Below are positions 16,349 to 26,804 of a stretch of DNA of 64,000 nucleotides, in pieces. The notes below the pieces were generated by a model, which ran no database searches, had not been told where the DNA came from, and was given only the letters and a program-made list of their open reading frames with translations. Source of the DNA: Oscillospiraceae bacterium (GTDB lineage Bacteria; Bacillota; Clostridia; Oscillospirales; Ruminococcaceae); contig CACXEO010000018.1 of assembly GCA_902766785.1 (NCBI GenBank), positions 1 to 64,000 on the forward strand. The letters are read 5' to 3'. Numbering within the stretch: position 1 is the stretch's first letter; every line of letters begins with the position of its first letter. The translations under genes were made by a program, and so were the position numbers.

Positions 16349-17449
16349 TTATGATGCTTTCGAGGATGCAGACGAACCGGAATCTCCGCCGGAATTTCCC
16401 CCAAGCTGCGTATGGTCGTCATCCAGATAACTGCTGTTGTTGACCAGTTCTTCGCAGTCGATATCCGCAGCAGTAATCTTATCAGAATAGGGTTTGAAGT
16501 TTTCATTGATTAGCTCTACGAGCTTGTCCTTGTGTATGCTGTAATACCAGGTTCCATTCTCAGGCATCTTATAGCCCTCGCCCGGCAAGAGATACATGGT
16601 CATATTGCTCAGGTCAAACCCCGTGACAAGGTCCACATATCCCAGCATCTCCCCAATGGTAAGATCGGTTGTAACATACTTTGAAAGGGTTGGAACCAGA
16701 CCGACTAACTGTGTTTTCGGCATATTGAGCAGTTCCTGCAGCAACGCGCCGATAAAAAGCCTTTGGGTTTGCAGACGACCAATATCCTGGCTTGCATATG
16801 AATGGCGTTCACGGACAACCCGTTCCGCCATTTCACCGTTCAGCGTTTGAACACCTTTTTCAATTGTAATTCCGTCAAGGTTAAAAGTAATCGGCACATC
16901 CATTGTCACGCCACCGACCGCATCCACCAGGTCTTTGAACCCATCCATCTTGATGGTTACATAATGATCAACATTTAGTGTAAAGGCTTCGTACAGCTTT
17001 TTGGAAAGCCCCTCTATTCCGCCTATCTCTTCTGTGCCGTAGATCGCATTCAGCTTGCCGGAAGAATTTTCTTCAAAGCCGATAAAAGTATCGCGCGGAA
17101 GCTGCAGGACATTAACTTTTCCCGCTTCGATATCATAGTTTACAACCATCATAACGTCGGTTCTCTGCCCAAGGTTACGGCCCTCTTCGTCATCAATGCC
17201 GCAGACCAGGAAATTGACAACCTTGTCCTGAATCGCAACCGGCGTAAGGGCGTTGCTGTCGACAGTATCATCCCCCGCCCAAAAACGGCTGTTTAACACA
17301 GCTACAACGCCGATAGAAGCGGCAGAAAAAACAATCAAAAGGATAGAAAGTATCAAAATCACCTTATCCCTTGTCCTCATCCTGCGTTTTTTTCTGCCAG
17401 AACGCGAACTGGATGAAATATCGCGGAACTGGGTATTATTTTTTGCCAT
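16349..17449 (-). CDS. LCP family cell-wall polymer ligase (first copy)
   Basis: This 366-residue LytR-CpsA-Psr protein has a basic N-terminus (SGRKKRRMRTRDK) before a membrane segment at about 29-51. The extracytoplasmic catalytic domain shows GIDDEEGRNLGQRTDVMMV, QLPRDTFIGF, YVTIKMDGFKDLVDAVGG and RVVRERHSYASQDIGRLQ. The tail is Gly/Ser rich. The ATG at 17449 has GGAGG 8 bases upstream and overlaps the yqeK end by 14 bases. Having two adjacent copies is common in clostridia and suggests attachment of more than one wall polymer. Confidence 0.9.
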   Translation of the reverse strand: MAKNNTQFRDISSSSRSGRKKRRMRTRDKVILILSILLIVFSAASIGVVAVLNSRFWAGDDTVDSNALTPVAIQDKVVNFLVCGIDDEEGRNLGQRTDVMMVVNYDIEAGKVNVLQLPRDTFIGFEENSSGKLNAIYGTEEIGGIEGLSKKLYEAFTLNVDHYVTIKMDGFKDLVDAVGGVTMDVPITFNLDGITIEKGVQTLNGEMAERVVRERHSYASQDIGRLQTQRLFIGALLQELLNMPKTQLVGLVPTLSKYVTTDLTIGEMLGYVDLVTGFDLSNMTMYLLPGEGYKMPENGTWYYSIHKDKLVELINENFKPYSDKITAADIDCEELVNNSSYLDDDHTQLGGNSGGDSGSSASSKAS

Positions 17450-18029
17450 AAAGCGCCTCCGAATTTTTTAAGCACAGCTGGTTATAGGCATCCACCGTAT
17501 CCCGGTGCAAAGGGAAACCGGATTCAGCCAACTCTGAAATGGTAATCCGTGTCATTTCAAAAATGACAGAATCCAAGCTCTCTTCCGAAAGTTCGCGCAA
17601 TTTCGACACGTTTGGATACGTCCTGTCCGCCGAAATACAGTCCGCAACATAAATAATTTTTTCTAGAAGCGACATATTCAGCCTTGCAGTCGTATGATAA
17701 CGAACCGCATTTATAATATCAGGGTCATCAGTAAAAAAACGGCTAACATAACCCGCACCAACGACCGCATGCCACAATTTCGGACAAAATCTCTCAGATT
17801 CGGTTAGAATTATATCAAATTCTTTAGCCATTTGCAACAGCTTTTCTTTTGGCTCATCCTTGCACACGTCATGAACAAGCCCTGAAAATGCCGCTTTCTC
17901 CGGATCGGACTGGTACCGCAAAGCCAGATGCCGCGCGCTTTCAGAGACCGCTAAACTATGCAGATACCGTTTCTCAGAAAGGCGGTTCCTTAATTTTTCC
18001 TTAACGACCTGCACACTCATTTTATACAT
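17436..18029 (-). CDS. yqeK: HD-domain hydrolase YqeK (putative Ap4A hydrolase)
   Basis: This 197-residue HD-domain protein has the metal-binding residues H in YLHSLAVSE, the HD pair in GLVHDVCKDE and later LWHAVVGA and VRYHTTARLNMS. Family members next to nadD hydrolyse diadenosine tetraphosphate symmetrically. Three ATGs compete; the one at 18029 has GGGGGTG with 5-base spacing, against 14 for 18020 and none for 18035. It overlaps the nadD stop by 8 bases, so it is translationally coupled. Confidence 0.88.
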   Translation of the reverse strand: MYKMSVQVVKEKLRNRLSEKRYLHSLAVSESARHLALRYQSDPEKAAFSGLVHDVCKDEPKEKLLQMAKEFDIILTESERFCPKLWHAVVGAGYVSRFFTDDPDIINAVRYHTTARLNMSLLEKIIYVADCISADRTYPNVSKLRELSEESLDSVIFEMTRITISELAESGFPLHRDTVDAYNQLCLKNSEALYGKK

Positions 18030-18639
18030 CAACATCACCCCCGCCAAAAAGGGAATGCTCTTCGATATACCGAAGTACATCGGGATTCACATAAGCGCTG
18101 ATATCTTTATGCTCTTTCATCAACCGGCGCAATTCGGTGGAGGAAAGAACATAAACATCGTTTTTTATAACGATTGTAGTGAAACCTTCCCGTTTAAATG
18201 AAGCGCTCATTTCCAGCATTTTCCGGTGTTCCTCAAAATTTCTGGATGCGCCTACGAGCGTACAGGCCTTTAAAATATCCCGATAACTCCGCCACTGCCG
18301 GAAAGAAAAAAACATATCGCTTCCGACAAGCAGGTAAAAGGAAGCGTCAGGATATTCCTTCTTCAATGCCCGCAGCGTATTGACAGTATAGCTTCTCCCG
18401 CCTAAACGATACTCTATATCTGAAACTTCAAATACAGGCATATCCTTTACAGCAAGGCGGCACATTTCTATCCTGTCGCTGTTAGAACAGAGGTCCGGCG
18501 TTTCCTTATGCGGGGGGACGTTGGTGGGAACAACTAAAATTTTGTCGAATTTCAGCTCCTCATGGCAGGAAAGCGCCAGCCGTATATGCCCGTTATGAAC
18601 CGGATTAAAAGTCCCGCCTAAAATTGCAATTTTTCGCAT
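18022..18639 (-). CDS. nadD: Nicotinate-nucleotide adenylyltransferase
   Basis: This enzyme makes deamido-NAD from nicotinate mononucleotide and ATP. The 205-residue Rossmann-like nucleotidyltransferase begins MRKIAILGGTFNPVHNGHI, which includes the HxGH motif (HNGH), and has the C-terminal SSTELRRLMK segment (the ISSTxxR type). The ATG at 18639 is 8 bases from AGGA; a second ATG two codons upstream is too close. It lies between yhbY and yqeK as in many Firmicutes. Confidence 0.95.
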   Translation of the reverse strand: MRKIAILGGTFNPVHNGHIRLALSCHEELKFDKILVVPTNVPPHKETPDLCSNSDRIEMCRLAVKDMPVFEVSDIEYRLGGRSYTVNTLRALKKEYPDASFYLLVGSDMFFSFRQWRSYRDILKACTLVGASRNFEEHRKMLEMSASFKREGFTTIVIKNDVYVLSSTELRRLMKEHKDISAYVNPDVLRYIEEHSLFGGGDVDV

Positions 18640-18679
18640 GATCATTTCCTTTAACTAGTTTTGCCCAAAGAACAGCTGT

Positions 18680-18970
18680 TTACTTCAAAATTATGACCGG
18701 GTTTTTCTGACTGGGACGATAGAGTATAAACCGCGTACCAATTACCTGTACAACTTCTGCCGAAAGGCGCTCAGCCAATTCCACAGCCGCCTCCCTTGGC
18801 GTCACCGGAGCAGTTTCCAACACCCTCACCTTAACCAGTTCGCGGGCAGTCAGCGCCTCGTCTACCTGTGCCGTAACTGTGTCTCCAATGCCGGATTTAC
18901 CAATTTGAAGAATCGTTTCAACCGTATTACCAAGGCCTCGAAGATAAGCCCGCTGTTTGCTTGTTATCAT
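18680..18970 (-). CDS. yhbY: Ribosome assembly RNA-binding protein YhbY
   Basis: This single CRM (CRS1-YhbY) domain protein of 96 residues associates with pre-50S particles. It has the expected TSKQRAYLRGLG start, the QIGKSGI GxxG-type loop near residue 22, ARELVKVRVLE, and VVQVIGTRFILYRPS at the end. Its start is immediately after the rdgB stop, so it is translationally coupled. Confidence 0.92.
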   Translation of the reverse strand: MITSKQRAYLRGLGNTVETILQIGKSGIGDTVTAQVDEALTARELVKVRVLETAPVTPREAAVELAERLSAEVVQVIGTRFILYRPSQKNPVIILK

Positions 18971-19555
18971 TTATTTCATCCTTTCATGAAAACGGCGCGC
19001 AAGTTCCCTAAGCGCCTTTCCTCTGTGGCTGACCTCATCCTTTTCGCTGTCATTCATCTCTGAAAAGCTTTTTCCCTTTACAAGGAATATCGGGTCGTAT
19101 CCAAAACCGCCGGAGCCCGCCGGCTGGAAAGCAATCCGCCCCTCACAAATCTCAAAAATACTCCACTCCTCTTCGGGGAAAAAAACACTGATGGCGCAGG
19201 CAAAATGGGCGGTTCTCTTATTTTCCGGCGTTTCGGAGAGCTCCCGAAGAAGTTTGTCCACACGTTCAGCGTCCGTCAATCCGGGACCGCCGTACCGCGC
19301 TGAGTAAACACCGGGACGGCCGCCAAGCGCGTCCACGCAAATTCCCGAATCATCCGCAATAGTGGTTTCCCCGGTCCGTTCAAAAACATAACGTGCCTTC
19401 AGCCGGGCATTTTCTTCAAAGGTCGTTCCGTTTTCTTCCGCCTGTCCATCTACCCCACAGTCAAGCTGTGAAAGAACAGTAAAACCAAACGGCTCCAGAA
19501 TCCGTTTAAACTCCTTTAGCTTTCCCTGGTTTTTTGTGGCAACTACAATTTTCAT
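18971..19555 (-). CDS. rdgB: RdgB/HAM1 family purine NTP pyrophosphatase
   Basis: This enzyme removes dITP, XTP and similar non-canonical purine triphosphates from the nucleotide pool. The 194-residue protein has [15 protein letters not shown] at the N-terminus, [24 protein letters not shown] with the catalytic acidic residues near residue 67, and the FGYDPIF and SHRGKAL motifs. It lies 2 bases downstream of ftsY and abuts yhbY. Confidence 0.95.
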   Translation of the reverse strand: MKIVVATKNQGKLKEFKRILEPFGFTVLSQLDCGVDGQAEENGTTFEENARLKARYVFERTGETTIADDSGICVDALGGRPGVYSARYGGPGLTDAERVDKLLRELSETPENKRTAHFACAISVFFPEEEWSIFEICEGRIAFQPAGSGGFGYDPIFLVKGKSFSEMNDSEKDEVSHRGKALRELARRFHERMK

Positions 19556-19557
19556 TT

Positions 19558-20472
19558 TTATTCTCCATCGTCAAACAATGCGTCTGTAAAATCCTCGGCT
19601 GAGAAGGGTTGTAAGTCATCAATCTTCTCTCCCACGCCTACAAATTTAACGGGAAGCCCGAGTTCGTCCTTGATCGCTATGATAATGCCGCCCCGCGCAG
19701 TGCCGTCAAGCTTGGTGAGAACAATACCGGTAATTCCTGCCGCCTCTTTAAATTCACGCGCCTGGTTGACCGCATTTTGTCCGGTTGTCGCGTCAAGCAC
19801 CAGCAGAACCTCTACATCACATCCTGCCGTTTCCCGTTGAATAATCCGGGTGATTTTTGCAAGCTCATCCATCAAATTCTTTTTGTTGTGGAGCCGGCCC
19901 GCCGTATCGCAGATAATAACGTCGCTTCCACGCGCTTTCCCCGCTGCGATGGCGTCGAAGACAACTGCCGCCGGATCGGAGCCTTCGCTGTGCTTGACCA
20001 GTTCAACCCCCGCCCGTTCCGACCAGATTTCGAGCTGGTCGATTGCGGCTGCGCGGAACGTATCAGCAGCGCCGAGCAGAACTTTTTTTCCTTCCGCTTT
20101 TAAAAGCGCAGCGAGCTTGCCGATGGTGGTTGTTTTCCCAACCCCGTTCACCCCAATAACCAGGATCACCGAGGGCTTGGTGAAAATATTCAGCGCCTCC
20201 CCGCCTTCCATCATTTGGGCGATAATCCCTTTCAGCATTCCTTTAATCTGCGACGGATCGGTTACATGCTGGTTCTTCACCTGCTGGCGGAGAAGCTCGC
20301 AAATTTTCGTGGAGGTTGCCACCCCAACGTCCGACATGATTAAAATCTCTTCCAGTTCGTCAAAGAGGTCGTCGTCTATTTTTGTAAACGCCCCGAGCAT
20401 ATCCTCAACCGCGTTCATCATAGACGATTTGGTCTTCTGTAACCCGGCTTTGATTTTAGAAAAAATACCCAT
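19558..20472 (-). CDS. ftsY: Signal recognition particle receptor FtsY
   Basis: This GTPase docks SRP-ribosome complexes at the membrane for co-translational insertion. It has 304 residues: an NG domain only, without the long acidic A domain of E. coli. G-domain motifs are the P-loop [15 protein letters not shown] near 105, [16 protein letters not shown] and [15 protein letters not shown] precedes the ATG at 20472 by 10 bases. The smc-ftsY order is typical of Firmicutes. Confidence 0.96.
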   Translation of the reverse strand: MGIFSKIKAGLQKTKSSMMNAVEDMLGAFTKIDDDLFDELEEILIMSDVGVATSTKICELLRQQVKNQHVTDPSQIKGMLKGIIAQMMEGGEALNIFTKPSVILVIGVNGVGKTTTIGKLAALLKAEGKKVLLGAADTFRAAAIDQLEIWSERAGVELVKHSEGSDPAAVVFDAIAAGKARGSDVIICDTAGRLHNKKNLMDELAKITRIIQRETAGCDVEVLLVLDATTGQNAVNQAREFKEAAGITGIVLTKLDGTARGGIIIAIKDELGLPVKFVGVGEKIDDLQPFSAEDFTDALFDDGE

Positions 20473-20513
20473 TCCGTTGGAACCTCCATTTAATTATGTA
20501 TTCATGATTCAAT

Positions 20514-23500
20514 TCAGCGCGCCAGTTTTCCTATTTTCTCCTCAACTTCGCCAACATTTAGTTCAAGGAGCTTTGAAATACCTTCCTGCTGCATGGTGAC
20601 GCCATAAAGGACGTCGGCTTCCTCCATAGTGCCTCTCCGGTGGGTGATTAAAATAAACTGGGTGTTGTCACTGTAAGAGCGCAGATACCGCGCGTATTTT
20701 GAAACGTTGACGTCATCGAGCGCAGCCTCAATTTCATCCAGGATACAAAACGGCGCCGGGCGGACTTTCAGGATGGCAAAATAAATCGCAATTGCAACAA
20801 AAGCCTGCTCACCGCCAGAAAGGGACGCAAGGTTTTTAATGACCTTGCCGGGCGGCTGTACATTGATCTCAATCCCTGTTTCAAGAATATGATCTGGGTC
20901 GGTCAGGATCAGCTCACCTTTTCCCCCGCCGAAAAGATCAGAAAAAATTTGGGAAAAGTTGCGGTTGATTTTCTCAAAGCTCTCTGAAAAGAGTTCTTTC
21001 ATATTTTCGGTCAAGTCGCCGATCAGCCGTGTGAGTTCCTCGCGGGAACGCTCCACGTCCTCAATCTGCCCCGTGAGATATTCATACCGTTCTTTGACCT
21101 CTTTGTATTCCTCGAGTGCGGCCAGGTTTACATTGCCAAGGCCTTTAATTTTCGCCTTGACTACATTGAGTTCCCGCTGAAGGGCGCTGAAATCCTCAAC
21201 CGGGCGCGCCAAAGCCTCCGCCTGCGAACGGGTCATTTCGTACTCGCTCCACATCTGGTTGATGATCCCGTCGTACTCCTTCTGGGTCGCCAGCTTCTGC
21301 TCTTCCAGATGCGCCGTTTCACGGACGATACTTTCACGGCGGTCACTATAATGCCGCTGCTCTTCCCGCACTTTCGTGGTTTTGGCCTCATGCTGCTCAC
21401 GCTGGGCCAGCGCTTCCGCTACCCTGTGGTCAAGCTCGCCGATCTCTGTACGGCGCAAATTCGCTTCCTGTTCTAAAGCGGCTATCTGGCCAGCGAGGTT
21501 CTCATTTGACTCTTTTAAGCTTTCAATCCGTTCTGACAGGACGGAAGCGGTCTGCGCCGCGTCTGATTTCCGCGATTCGAGCGCCCTAATAAACTCATGA
21601 AGCGACTCGATTTCCTTTTCAAGTTCTATTTTTTGAATCCGAAGCCTTGATATTTCCGAGGAAATACCGTCAAACCGCTCCAAAAGCTCCGCGTTGCTGC
21701 CCTCCAGTTCCGAAAGAGCCGCCGCTTTTTCCCCGCTGAACCTTTCCAGATCATCCAATTGCTTCAAAGAATCCGAGAGAGTGGCGGAAACGGTACGAAT
21801 CTGGCTTTCCGCTGCCTGTACCCGACCTTTGATGGTAGAAAGCTGATCTTTATATTCGGTTTTAAGATGGTCAAGCCGTCTGCATTCACTTTCAAGCCGA
21901 ATCCGGTCCTCCGAGCAGGTCTGCATCTCACTCCGGATTGCCTGGACCTGCGCGTCCAATTCAGCAGTCTCCACAGAAAGGGCGTTTTTCCTTTCCACCA
22001 GTGCAGCCCGGTCTTTTTCCAGCGCCTGCACTTCTTTTTCAAGCCGTGCAATATCGTTTTTCCTGCTCAGGATTCCCTGGCTGCGGGCAACGAAACCGCC
22101 GCTGATAGAGCCGCCTGCATTGACGACCTGGCCGTCCAGCGTTACGATCCGGAACCGGTAGCGGTATTTTTTCGCAATGGCAACCGCCGCGTCAATATCC
22201 TCCGCAATTGCGACTCTTCCCAGCAGCCACTGGACAACCCCTTCATAGGCGGGAGCGTATTCCACCAATTCTGATGCGAGTGCGATATAGCCGTCTTCTC
22301 CGGAGAGAGCCGGTTCATTTAACCGGTTCCCCTTTACAGAGGTAAGGGGCAGGAAGGTAGCGCGGCCGGCTTTCTGCTCTTTCAGAAGCTGGATGGCGGA
22401 TTTAGCTGCTTCCTCACGTTCAACAACGATATTCTGCATCGCGCCGCCCAGAGCGATTTCAACCGCAACCGAATAGCGGCTGTCAACCGAAATAAGCTGG
22501 GCAACCGATCCGTGAATCCCACGGAGCCGGCCCGATTCTTCAGCACGCAAAACCGCTTTTACGCTTCCAGCAAAGCCTTCCATATTCTGTTCCAAATCCT
22601 GCAACAGACGGATTCTCTGGCTTTTCTCCTGCAGTTTCAGTTCAAAAGAAGAAAGCTTTTGAGAAGCGGCCTCCAGCTTTTCACGGCGGGATTCCTGTTT
22701 CATTTGGTACCCTTTTAAAGAATTTTCAAGAGAAAAGGCGCGTTCTGTACAGGCGTTTAAGTCTTCCTCCCGCGCCTTTCCCTCTTCTTCAGTTTTCCGC
22801 AGATCCTCTTCGCGGTTTAAAAGTGCTTCACGGTCTGCCTTAAGGCTTTCTTCAAGCTCTTCAACCCGTTTTTTACTGACATCAGCCGTTAAAGAAAACT
22901 CCGTTTTCCGCAAGGCGGTTTCTCCCAACAGCCGTTTGAGCTCTTCCGATTGTTCATTAAAAGCAGCAGTCTGCTCAGAAGCGGCGCTCAGCTCCTTTTC
23001 AAGCTGGGTCGCCTTTTTCTCAAGTTCGCCGATCTGCACACGGCGCTGTGCGGCCGCGGTGTTCCGTTGTGTGATTTCATCCAGTATCGCCTGGTCGGAC
23101 TGCTCCAGCGAACGGAGTTCTTCTTCTACCCGCGCAATGCTTTCGAGGTTATGCGCAATATCGTTTTTAATGACGGCAATCCGGGAAGCTACCTCCGCGT
23201 TTTCCCGTTCTTTTTCCTGCTTTTCGTTTCTCAGCTGCTCCGACAAGGTCATACAACCCTGCATCAGGCTGTAAATTTCCTGTATCTGCTCTTCGGATTC
23301 TTCCATCAGGCGGCTGATTTCTTCGCTCTCGCCATTGGCGATGGTCAGCTTGTCATCCTGGGAACGGAGACGGACGGTCAGCGTTTCAAGGGTGTGAACC
23401 CAGTAGGAGAGTTCAAGCTCCTTTTTTTGCGACGCAAATTCCAGGTACTGTTTGGCCTTTTCAGACTGAGCCTTGAGCGGCCCGATCCGATCCTCAAGCT

Positions 23501-24089
23501 CCTTGACAATATCGAACAGACGAAGAAGATTTTCCTCCGCCATCTGAAGGCGCCGTTCCGATTCTTCTTTCCTGTAACGGAATTTTGAAATGCCTGCCGC
23601 TTCTTCAAATATTTCACGCCGTTCCGCGCTTTTTGCCCCAACAATTTCTGCAATCTTCCCCTGCCCAACCATGGAATAGCCGTCCCGGCCAAGGCCGGTG
23701 TCCATCAGCAGTTCGTTAATATCTTTTAACCGCACCTGGGAACCGTTGAGCAAATACTCGCTTTCAGAGGAACGGTAATACTTCCGGGTAATCGTGACTG
23801 TATCGCTGTCAACAGCCAATAGGCCGGAAGAATTATCAATGGTTAACGACACTTCGGCAAAGCCCTGCGGCTTGCGGAGCTGCGTCCCGCCGAAAATGAC
23901 GTCTTCCATTTTCGCACCGCGAAGGGTTTTGGTAGACTGTTCGCCTAGAACCCACCGGACAGCGTCGCTGATATTGCTTTTTCCGCTTCCGTTCGGCCCG
24001 ACTACCGCGGTAATTCCCTTGCCGAATTCCAGCTTGGTTCGGTCCGGGAATGATTTAAACCCGTGCAGTTCCAATGACTTTAGAAACAA
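20514..24089 (-). CDS. smc: Chromosome segregation protein SMC
   Basis: This condensin ATPase, with ScpA and ScpB (not in the window), organises the chromosome. The 1191-residue protein has an N-terminal Walker [10 protein letters not shown] near 32, two long coiled-coil arms, a hinge around 510-670 ([10 protein letters not shown]...GGSISGG), the C-motif [12 protein letters not shown] near 1090 and Walker [13 protein letters not shown] near 1120. The start is TTG at 24089 with GAGGGGG upstream; it overlaps the radical SAM gene by 10 bases. Confidence 0.97.
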   Translation of the reverse strand: MFLKSLELHGFKSFPDRTKLEFGKGITAVVGPNGSGKSNISDAVRWVLGEQSTKTLRGAKMEDVIFGGTQLRKPQGFAEVSLTIDNSSGLLAVDSDTVTITRKYYRSSESEYLLNGSQVRLKDINELLMDTGLGRDGYSMVGQGKIAEIVGAKSAERREIFEEAAGISKFRYRKEESERRLQMAEENLLRLFDIVKELEDRIGPLKAQSEKAKQYLEFASQKKELELSYWVHTLETLTVRLRSQDDKLTIANGESEEISRLMEESEEQIQEIYSLMQGCMTLSEQLRNEKQEKERENAEVASRIAVIKNDIAHNLESIARVEEELRSLEQSDQAILDEITQRNTAAAQRRVQIGELEKKATQLEKELSAASEQTAAFNEQSEELKRLLGETALRKTEFSLTADVSKKRVEELEESLKADREALLNREEDLRKTEEEGKAREEDLNACTERAFSLENSLKGYQMKQESRREKLEAASQKLSSFELKLQEKSQRIRLLQDLEQNMEGFAGSVKAVLRAEESGRLRGIHGSVAQLISVDSRYSVAVEIALGGAMQNIVVEREEAAKSAIQLLKEQKAGRATFLPLTSVKGNRLNEPALSGEDGYIALASELVEYAPAYEGVVQWLLGRVAIAEDIDAAVAIAKKYRYRFRIVTLDGQVVNAGGSISGGFVARSQGILSRKNDIARLEKEVQALEKDRAALVERKNALSVETAELDAQVQAIRSEMQTCSEDRIRLESECRRLDHLKTEYKDQLSTIKGRVQAAESQIRTVSATLSDSLKQLDDLERFSGEKAAALSELEGSNAELLERFDGISSEISRLRIQKIELEKEIESLHEFIRALESRKSDAAQTASVLSERIESLKESNENLAGQIAALEQEANLRRTEIGELDHRVAEALAQREQHEAKTTKVREEQRHYSDRRESIVRETAHLEEQKLATQKEYDGIINQMWSEYEMTRSQAEALARPVEDFSALQRELNVVKAKIKGLGNVNLAALEEYKEVKERYEYLTGQIEDVERSREELTRLIGDLTENMKELFSESFEKINRNFSQIFSDLFGGGKGELILTDPDHILETGIEINVQPPGKVIKNLASLSGGEQAFVAIAIYFAILKVRPAPFCILDEIEAALDDVNVSKYARYLRSYSDNTQFILITHRRGTMEEADVLYGVTMQQEGISKLLELNVGEVEEKIGKLAR

Positions 24090-25090
24090 ACAGTTTCCCC
24101 CTCTAACAGTTTAATCTGGTATTTCTCCAGGGACAGGTCAGGCACCAGCCGTACCGTGTAACCGTCTTTCTGCAAGCACTTCAGGTTTTCCCTGCGCTGC
24201 CCCGCCATTTTGGATAGGCTTTTTCCGGACACCGCAAGAGTTACAGCTCCGGCAGGAAAACCTTTTAAGAGCTCCCGGGTGTTTTCAAGCATCATCCTGC
24301 TCTCACACAGTTCCCGGAAAGCCGGGTGATACGGCCCGCAGGCCGCCTGCTTTTCAAGCTCGGGCGAGGCATGAAGCCCAAGCCGGATCACAGGAATTCC
24401 AGCGTTTAAAAACATCCTGTAAAGCCCGGTGCATTCTAAAACAGCCTGTTCCAGGCTCTGCGGTTTATAACGACCCGCTTGGTACAGCTCTTCCAAATAG
24501 GTTCCTCTCAGGGTGACGGTCGGATAAATGCGAACCATATCAGCCTTCAGGCTTATAAATTCCGCCGCTGTTTTTCGGTCGTCCTCTTCCGTACTCCCGT
24601 AAAGGCCGGTCATCATCTGAAGGCCAAGCTGAAAACCTTTTTCCCGGATCAGAGCTGAAGCGCGACGAACATCTTCCGCCGTATGCCCACGCTGGTTTAA
24701 CTTTAACACCCTGTCAGATAAGCTTTGAGCTCCCAGTTCAATTACACGTACGGAATATTCATGCAATTCATTAAGAATTGCTTCATCAATTGCGTCCGGG
24801 CGTGTGGATACTCTGACGCCGTAAAGCCCATATTTTTTTACATATCCCGATGCAATCTCCAAAAGCTGTCTTCGGTATTCCGGCTCCACTGCGGTAAAGC
24901 TCCCGCCGAAAAAAGCAATTTCCGACTGGGAAAGCTCTTTCAGGCTTGGAACTGCCTCCCGCAGGAGGATGTCGACTTCCGCGGGCGACGGTGCATTTCC
25001 AGCGCCGGAAATGCTGTTTTGGTCGCAGAAACTGCACCGGTGCGGGCAGCCGAGATGCGGGATAAACACCGCAATGTTACTGTGCCTCAT
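24080..25090 (-). CDS. Elp3-like radical SAM protein
   Basis: This 336-residue protein has the radical SAM cluster cysteines at 15, 19 and 22 (CPHRCSFC), a GGSFTAV segment near 60, STRPDAID near 97 and ELGAQSLSDRVL near 118. These are features of the Elp3-type catalytic core. It lacks the GNAT acetyltransferase domain of true Elp3, and the C-terminal part contains AVSGKSLSKMAGQRRENL. Its position between rnc and smc is conserved in many clostridia, but the substrate is unknown; tRNA or other RNA modification is an inference. It overlaps rnc by 14 bases and smc by 10. Confidence 0.85.
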   Translation of the reverse strand: MRHSNIAVFIPHLGCPHRCSFCDQNSISGAGNAPSPAEVDILLREAVPSLKELSQSEIAFFGGSFTAVEPEYRRQLLEIASGYVKKYGLYGVRVSTRPDAIDEAILNELHEYSVRVIELGAQSLSDRVLKLNQRGHTAEDVRRASALIREKGFQLGLQMMTGLYGSTEEDDRKTAAEFISLKADMVRIYPTVTLRGTYLEELYQAGRYKPQSLEQAVLECTGLYRMFLNAGIPVIRLGLHASPELEKQAACGPYHPAFRELCESRMMLENTRELLKGFPAGAVTLAVSGKSLSKMAGQRRENLKCLQKDGYTVRLVPDLSLEKYQIKLLEGETVCF

Positions 25091-25793
25091 AACCCATCAG
25101 CTTAAGCGCTTCTTTGGCCGCATTCTGTTCCGCCTGCTTTTTACTCTTCCCTTTTCCTGTTCCAATAACATTGGAATTGAGGTGAACCTCAATGACAAAG
25201 GTTTTATTATGATCAGGCCCGCTTTCATCCGTCAGCACATATTCAATCTTTTCTTCTTTGTTCTGCTGGATAATTTCCTGCAAAATCGTTTTATAATCGG
25301 AAAAACCGCTGCTTTTTTTCGGGCTCAGGTCGTCTGGAATAAAAGAAAGCACATATTTTTTAGCAGCTTCCATCCCACCGTCCAGAAATACGGCGGCGAT
25401 GACCGCCTCAAAGGCGTCGGATACAATCGACGGGCGTTCCCGTCCTCCGGTGTTCTCTTCTCCTCGTCCAAGCAGAATAAACTCGCCCAAACGGATTTTC
25501 TGTGCAAACTCAAAAAGCGCCTGTTCACAAACAAGAGAGGCGCGCAGGCGAGTAAGTTCGCCTTCCGGGATATGCCTGAAGTGCTGGAATAAGTGCTCCG
25601 CTACAATGACAGAGAGAACAGAGTCGCCCAAAAATTCCAGCCGTTCATTATTGTGCAGGTGTTTTTTTCCTTCATTTGCATAAGACGAGTGGGTAAGCGC
25701 TTCGGTTAAAAGCTTTTTGTTTTTAAATGTGTAGCCGATTTCCCGTTCAAACTCTTCCAGAGGTAAGACCGGCCTTTCATCCGCTTTTTTCAT
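25077..25793 (-). CDS. rnc: Ribonuclease III
   Basis: This double-strand-specific endoribonuclease processes rRNA precursors and structured mRNAs. The 238-residue protein has the signature ERLEFLGDSVLSV near residue 47, the second acidic cluster SDAFEAVIAAVFLDGG near 120, and a C-terminal double-stranded RNA-binding domain (DYKTILQEIIQQ through KQAEQNAAKEALKLMG). It begins directly after plsX ends and overlaps the radical SAM gene. Confidence 0.96.
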   Translation of the reverse strand: MKKADERPVLPLEEFEREIGYTFKNKKLLTEALTHSSYANEGKKHLHNNERLEFLGDSVLSVIVAEHLFQHFRHIPEGELTRLRASLVCEQALFEFAQKIRLGEFILLGRGEENTGGRERPSIVSDAFEAVIAAVFLDGGMEAAKKYVLSFIPDDLSPKKSSGFSDYKTILQEIIQQNKEEKIEYVLTDESGPDHNKTFVIEVHLNSNVIGTGKGKSKKQAEQNAAKEALKLMGYEAQ

Positions 25794-26801
25794 CTATTCC
25801 TCTCCGCCCGCTTCACAGGCCGCAAGATGGCCTTCAATTTCACCGATTACATCATTTTCCGTAAAACGAATTGCCTGGCGAACCGCGTTTTTAAAAGCGA
25901 CCGCGTTGGAACTTCCATGCGCCTTGATGACCGGCTTGCGCACACCCATCAGCGGTGCGCCGCCGTACTCGGTATAATCCATCGACTTTTTAAACGCATT
26001 CACTTTTTTCATAACGATCAACGCCGCAACTTTGGAGAGCACGCCGCTCATAAATATATCCTTGAGCTTCATGCTGATGAGCTTGCCCATCCCCTCAGTC
26101 AGCTTGAGAATGATATTGCCGGAAAATCCATCCGCTACCACCACATCACAGCCGCCGAGCGGAATATCCCTTGCCTCCACGTTTCCGGTAAAATTAATCG
26201 GCGCTTTTTTAAGAAGCTCATACGCTTTGAGTTGGAGTTCGCCGCCCTTTGTTTCTTCGGCTCCGATATTTGCAAGGCCCACTCTGGGATTTTTGATGCC
26301 CATAATCTGATTCATATAAGCCGAACCCATCAGCCCGAAATGAAGCAGCATCTCGGGGCGGCAGTCAACGTTCGCGCCGCCGTCCATCAGCATATAGCAG
26401 CCGTTCACAGTTGGGATAATCGGTGCGAGAGCAGCCCGCTTGATTCCTTTAATTCTTTTGACAATCAGGGAGGCGCCAACAACAATCGCCCCGGTGCTCC
26501 CGGCACTTACAAATACATCCGCCTCGCCGGAGGCAACCATTTTAAAGGCAACAGCCATGGAGGAATCAGACTTGCTTTTTGTAATTTCAGTTGGATCCTC
26601 TTCAATATCGATAACACTGTCAGCCTGGACAAGCTCCAATTTGGAGATGTCAACCTGGTTTTCTTGCGCTGTTTTTTTCATTGTTTCCACATCGCCTGTC
26701 ACTGCAATAGGCACCTTGTACTCCTCAGCCGCAAGCGCGCATCCCTGCAGCACCGCAAGCGGTGCGTTATCGCCACCAAATCCATCTACTACAATTTTCA
26801 T
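25794..26801 (-). CDS. plsX: Phosphate acyltransferase PlsX
   Basis: PlsX makes acyl-phosphate from acyl-ACP for phospholipid synthesis. The 335-residue protein starts MKIVVDGFGGDNAPLAVLQG (the usual DxxGGD) and shows SAGSTGAIVVGASLIVKRI, MLMDGGANVDCRPEML, NIGAEETKG and the late SSNAVAFKNAVRQA. It starts 3 bases after trmFO. Unlike the common plsX-fabD-fabG-acpP-rnc order, rnc follows directly and no acpP lies between. Confidence 0.96.
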   Translation of the reverse strand: MKIVVDGFGGDNAPLAVLQGCALAAEEYKVPIAVTGDVETMKKTAQENQVDISKLELVQADSVIDIEEDPTEITKSKSDSSMAVAFKMVASGEADVFVSAGSTGAIVVGASLIVKRIKGIKRAALAPIIPTVNGCYMLMDGGANVDCRPEMLLHFGLMGSAYMNQIMGIKNPRVGLANIGAEETKGGELQLKAYELLKKAPINFTGNVEARDIPLGGCDVVVADGFSGNIILKLTEGMGKLISMKLKDIFMSGVLSKVAALIVMKKVNAFKKSMDYTEYGGAPLMGVRKPVIKAHGSSNAVAFKNAVRQAIRFTENDVIGEIEGHLAACEAGGEE

Positions 26802-26804
26802 CTG

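Noticed and set aside
19850..20599. Plus-strand open frame (249 codons) opposite ftsY and the smc end
   Set aside because: It is antisense to two well-supported genes, and the Ser/Pro/Phe-rich translation matches no family.
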